16,287 nt of DNA from positions 38,501-54,787 of the forward strand of contig DCTU01000332.1 of NCBI GenBank assembly GCA_002329445.1, given 5' to 3'. Source of the DNA: a bacterium UBP9_UBA1432. Lineage in GTDB: Bacteria > Vulcanimicrobiota > Xenobia > Xenobiales > Xenobiaceae. The notes beneath the pieces are model-generated. The model was not told the DNA's origin. It did not search any database and was given only the letters and a program-made list of their open reading frames with translations. Positions 14,255 through 16,287 of this stretch are shown here, piece after piece (the stretch's first letter is position 1; the number at the start of each line of letters is the position of its first letter). Made by a program: the position numbers and the translations under genes.

Positions 14255-16287
14255 TGCTTCGCCTGGGATGGAGCGTCCTGCGCAACCAGGCAACTTCAGA
14301 GGACAGAGAGGACTTCCTCTGGCAGTTGCGCCGCCAGGCCGGGCTTGCGCTTCTGGCAGTGATGCTGACGGCGGTAGCTGCCCTGGCCGGGCACGCCCTG
14401 GCGGGTTCTGCAGTGGGCCAGGCTCTGGAGTCCAAGTCCCTTGACCTGCGCTTCCTGGTTCGGAACAACCCGGCTTTGGCCGGTCTGGGGCTGTACGCGC
14501 CCCCCCAGGTCGACTCCAGGATCGTCGTGGTGGGCCTGGACCGGGCCACCTACCAGGGGATCCCGACCTCGACCCTGCGATGGAATCCCGACTACGCGGC
14601 CGTCCTGCGGGAACTTGCGGCGGGAGGCGCCAGCGCCATCGGCATGGATCTCTTCCAGGACGTCCCCCGCGACGGCGCGGACTCCCAAGGGGACCGCGAC
14701 CTGGCCACCGTGCTGAGGGACGCCGAGCAGGTCGTCCTGGTCTACCCCGTTCGACCGCCGGGCACCGGAGCCCACGGCAGTGGGACCCCGACCGACGCCT
14801 CCGGCTCCACCGGGGTGGACTCGGGGGTCGAGGTCTTTCCGGTCTTCCGGGCCGTGGTGACCGACGACCGCCTGGGCCTGATGAACCTGGTCGTCGACCG
14901 CGATGGGGTGATCCGCCGACACCCTCTCTTTCGCGGAGTCCGACTCGCGGCCGACGGAACGGTCCTGTCCCGGCCGACGCTGACCTTCAGGTTGCTCCAG
15001 GTCCAACAGAAGGTTGCCGTCGAGGCTCAGCGCGTGATTCCCGGACGGCCCTTCCAACTGGGCTCCCTCGCCATCCCCTGGGATGAAGAGTTCGCGATCG
15101 ACATCAACTATGCCGGACCCGGCGGGCAGGACCCGGATGGGCGGGGGCGGACCTTCCCCTACTTCTCGTTCGTCGACGTGCGGGACCGAGCCCTGGCGGG
15201 CGACCACGCCTGGTTCCAGCAGAATTTCGCCGACAAGATCGTCCTGGTGGGCGAGTCGGATCCCGTGATCAACTCCGATCTGAAGATGACGCCCTTCTTC
15301 TCGGCCCACAAGGAGATGATGCCGGGCGTCGAGATCCACGCCAACATCCTCAACACCATCCTGACGGGCGCCTTCCTGCGCGAGACCTCTCCAGACCGCG
15401 CCCTGTTTCTGGTGGTCCTGGTGGCCGGCGCGGTCACGGTGGGAGCATTGTGGCTGCCTGCCGCGTGGTCGCTGGCCTGGGTGGTGGCCCTCCTGGCCCT
15501 GCACGGTTGGGCCGTCGGGCGCGCCTTTTCCGAAGAGTCCCTGATCCTCCCCGTGGTCGCCCCCCAGGCCGCGGGGCTCCTCGCCGCGCTGAGCGCCCTG
15601 CCCCTGCGGATCCTGGTGCTGGACCGCGATGCCCGGGCCAAGGAGAGCCTCTTCGGACGCTACGTCAGCCCTTCGATCGCGCGCAAGATCTCCCGCAACC
15701 CGGACCGGGTCAAGCGGACCGGCGAAGTGGTCACGGCCACCATCCTCTTCTCGGACCTCAACAGCTTCACGACCATATCCCGCGAACAGAAGGACGACCC
15801 GGTCCAGACCATCGATTTGCTCAACGAATACTACGACGTGATGGTTCCCATCATCATGAAGCATGACGCGACCCTGCAGAGCTTCCAGGGTGACGGCATG
15901 ATGATCCTCTTCAACGCCCCGGTCCGCCAACCCGACCACGCCCTGCGCGCCGTGAACACCGCGATCGACCTCTTCCGAGCCATGGACGCCTGGCAGGAGG
16001 AGCGCCGCCGGCAAGGACGGTTGACCTTCTGGATGAAGATCGGCATCAACACCGGGCCCGTGGTGGCCGGGAACGTCGGCACCCAGAAGCGGATGGAGTA
16101 TTCCGTCATCGGCGACACGACCAACGTCGCCTCGCGGATCATGGGGGCCACCAAGGAAGTGGGCTGTGACCTGTTGATCGGCCAGGAGACCTGGGAACTG
16201 GTGTCGGGTCACGTCAAGTGCGAGGACCCCAAGGAGATCACGGTCAAGGGCATCAAGGATCGACTCAAGGTCTATCCGGTCATCTGG
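14254..16287 (+). CDS. CHASE2 sensor class III nucleotide cyclase (stop codon outside window)
   Basis: 678 residues are present; the end (GIKDRLKVYPVIW) looks close to the natural C-terminus. The start is ATG at 14254 (TGATG with the previous stop); GTG at 14251 would give a GTGA overlap and is equally possible, as no separate ribosome site is seen. One membrane segment (about 32-53) precedes a periplasmic CHASE2 domain (about 55-375: RIVVVGLDRATYQGIP, GASAIGMDLFQDVP, KIVLVGESDPV, MPGVEIHANILNTIL). Three membrane segments follow (about 384-460). The cyclase domain starts near 478 (FGRYVSPSIARKI). Metal-binding Asp501 (FSDLNSFT) and Asp547 (FQGDG) and the transition-state pair Asn624 and Arg628 (TTNVASR) are present. 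The two positions that choose the base are Ser543 (usually Lys) and Ser617 (usually Asp or Thr), so ATP use is likely by family but not certain. Third gene of the plus-strand cluster; it probably feeds the adjacent Crp-family protein. Confidence 0.93.
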   Translation, partial: MLRLGWSVLRNQATSEDREDFLWQLRRQAGLALLAVMLTAVAALAGHALAGSAVGQALESKSLDLRFLVRNNPALAGLGLYAPPQVDSRIVVVGLDRATYQGIPTSTLRWNPDYAAVLRELAAGGASAIGMDLFQDVPRDGADSQGDRDLATVLRDAEQVVLVYPVRPPGTGAHGSGTPTDASGSTGVDSGVEVFPVFRAVVTDDRLGLMNLVVDRDGVIRRHPLFRGVRLAADGTVLSRPTLTFRLLQVQQKVAVEAQRVIPGRPFQLGSLAIPWDEEFAIDINYAGPGGQDPDGRGRTFPYFSFVDVRDRALAGDHAWFQQNFADKIVLVGESDPVINSDLKMTPFFSAHKEMMPGVEIHANILNTILTGAFLRETSPDRALFLVVLVAGAVTVGALWLPAAWSLAWVVALLALHGWAVGRAFSEESLILPVVAPQAAGLLAALSALPLRILVLDRDARAKESLFGRYVSPSIARKISRNPDRVKRTGEVVTATILFSDLNSFTTISREQKDDPVQTIDLLNEYYDVMVPIIMKHDATLQSFQGDGMMILFNAPVRQPDHALRAVNTAIDLFRAMDAWQEERRRQGRLTFWMKIGINTGPVVAGNVGTQKRMEYSVIGDTTNVASRIMGATKEVGCDLLIGQETWELVSGHVKCEDPKEITVKGIKDRLKVYPVIW

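Noticed and set aside
14296..16212. A 638-codon minus-strand open frame opposite the cyclase gene
   Set aside because: Composition is His/Asp/Gly/Gln-rich as expected for the complement of a GC-rich gene; the plus strand has all cyclase and CHASE2 motifs.

Overview
The window is about 16.3 kb of high-GC DNA from a diderm bacterium. The evidence for an outer membrane is two lipoprotein signals and one protein that ends like an outer-membrane beta-barrel. No rRNA, tRNA, mobile element or CRISPR array was seen, and the phylum cannot be named from this sequence. Six complete or nearly complete genes and one 3'-truncated gene fill the window. No gene-free stretch exceeds 300 bases.

Layout. Bases 1-8959, minus strand, hold a three-gene cluster read right to left: a 1215-residue beta-helix lipoprotein (5312-8959); a 1184-residue protein combining a signal peptide, a FecR-like domain, TPRs and a predicted outer-membrane barrel (1761-5315, GTGA overlap with the preceding gene); and a lipoprotein with GWN modules, an Ig-like domain and PQQ-type propeller repeats (1673 to beyond base 1). 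Upstream on the same strand is a Crp/Fnr regulator with an intact-looking cyclic-nucleotide pocket (9196-9909). A 242-base divergent region separates it from a plus-strand cluster: an exported TPR-CHAT putative cysteine protease (10152-13010), an exported FecR-like protein with a Fn3-like and a TPR-like segment (13283-14254), and a CHASE2 class III nucleotide cyclase that overlaps it (14254 to beyond 16287).

How the genes may work together (inference). Only the cyclase catalytic domain and the Crp protein appear cytoplasmic. All other domains are predicted to be periplasmic, in the outer membrane or at the surface. The simplest model is an envelope-to-nucleus-free-cytoplasm relay: the periplasmic CHASE2 domain senses something, the cyclase makes a cyclic nucleotide, and the neighbouring Crp protein adjusts expression of the CHAT protease cluster and/or the surface-protein cluster. 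The CHAT protease, the two FecR-like proteins and the TPR-barrel would then mature, export or monitor the beta-helix and propeller lipoproteins. Clusters with CHAT, CHASE2 and FecR-like proteins near large beta-helical secreted proteins are known in cyanobacteria. Here a TPR-barrel and a lipoprotein beta-helix replace the usual two-partner secretion pair. I regard this as the candidate undescribed system in the window.
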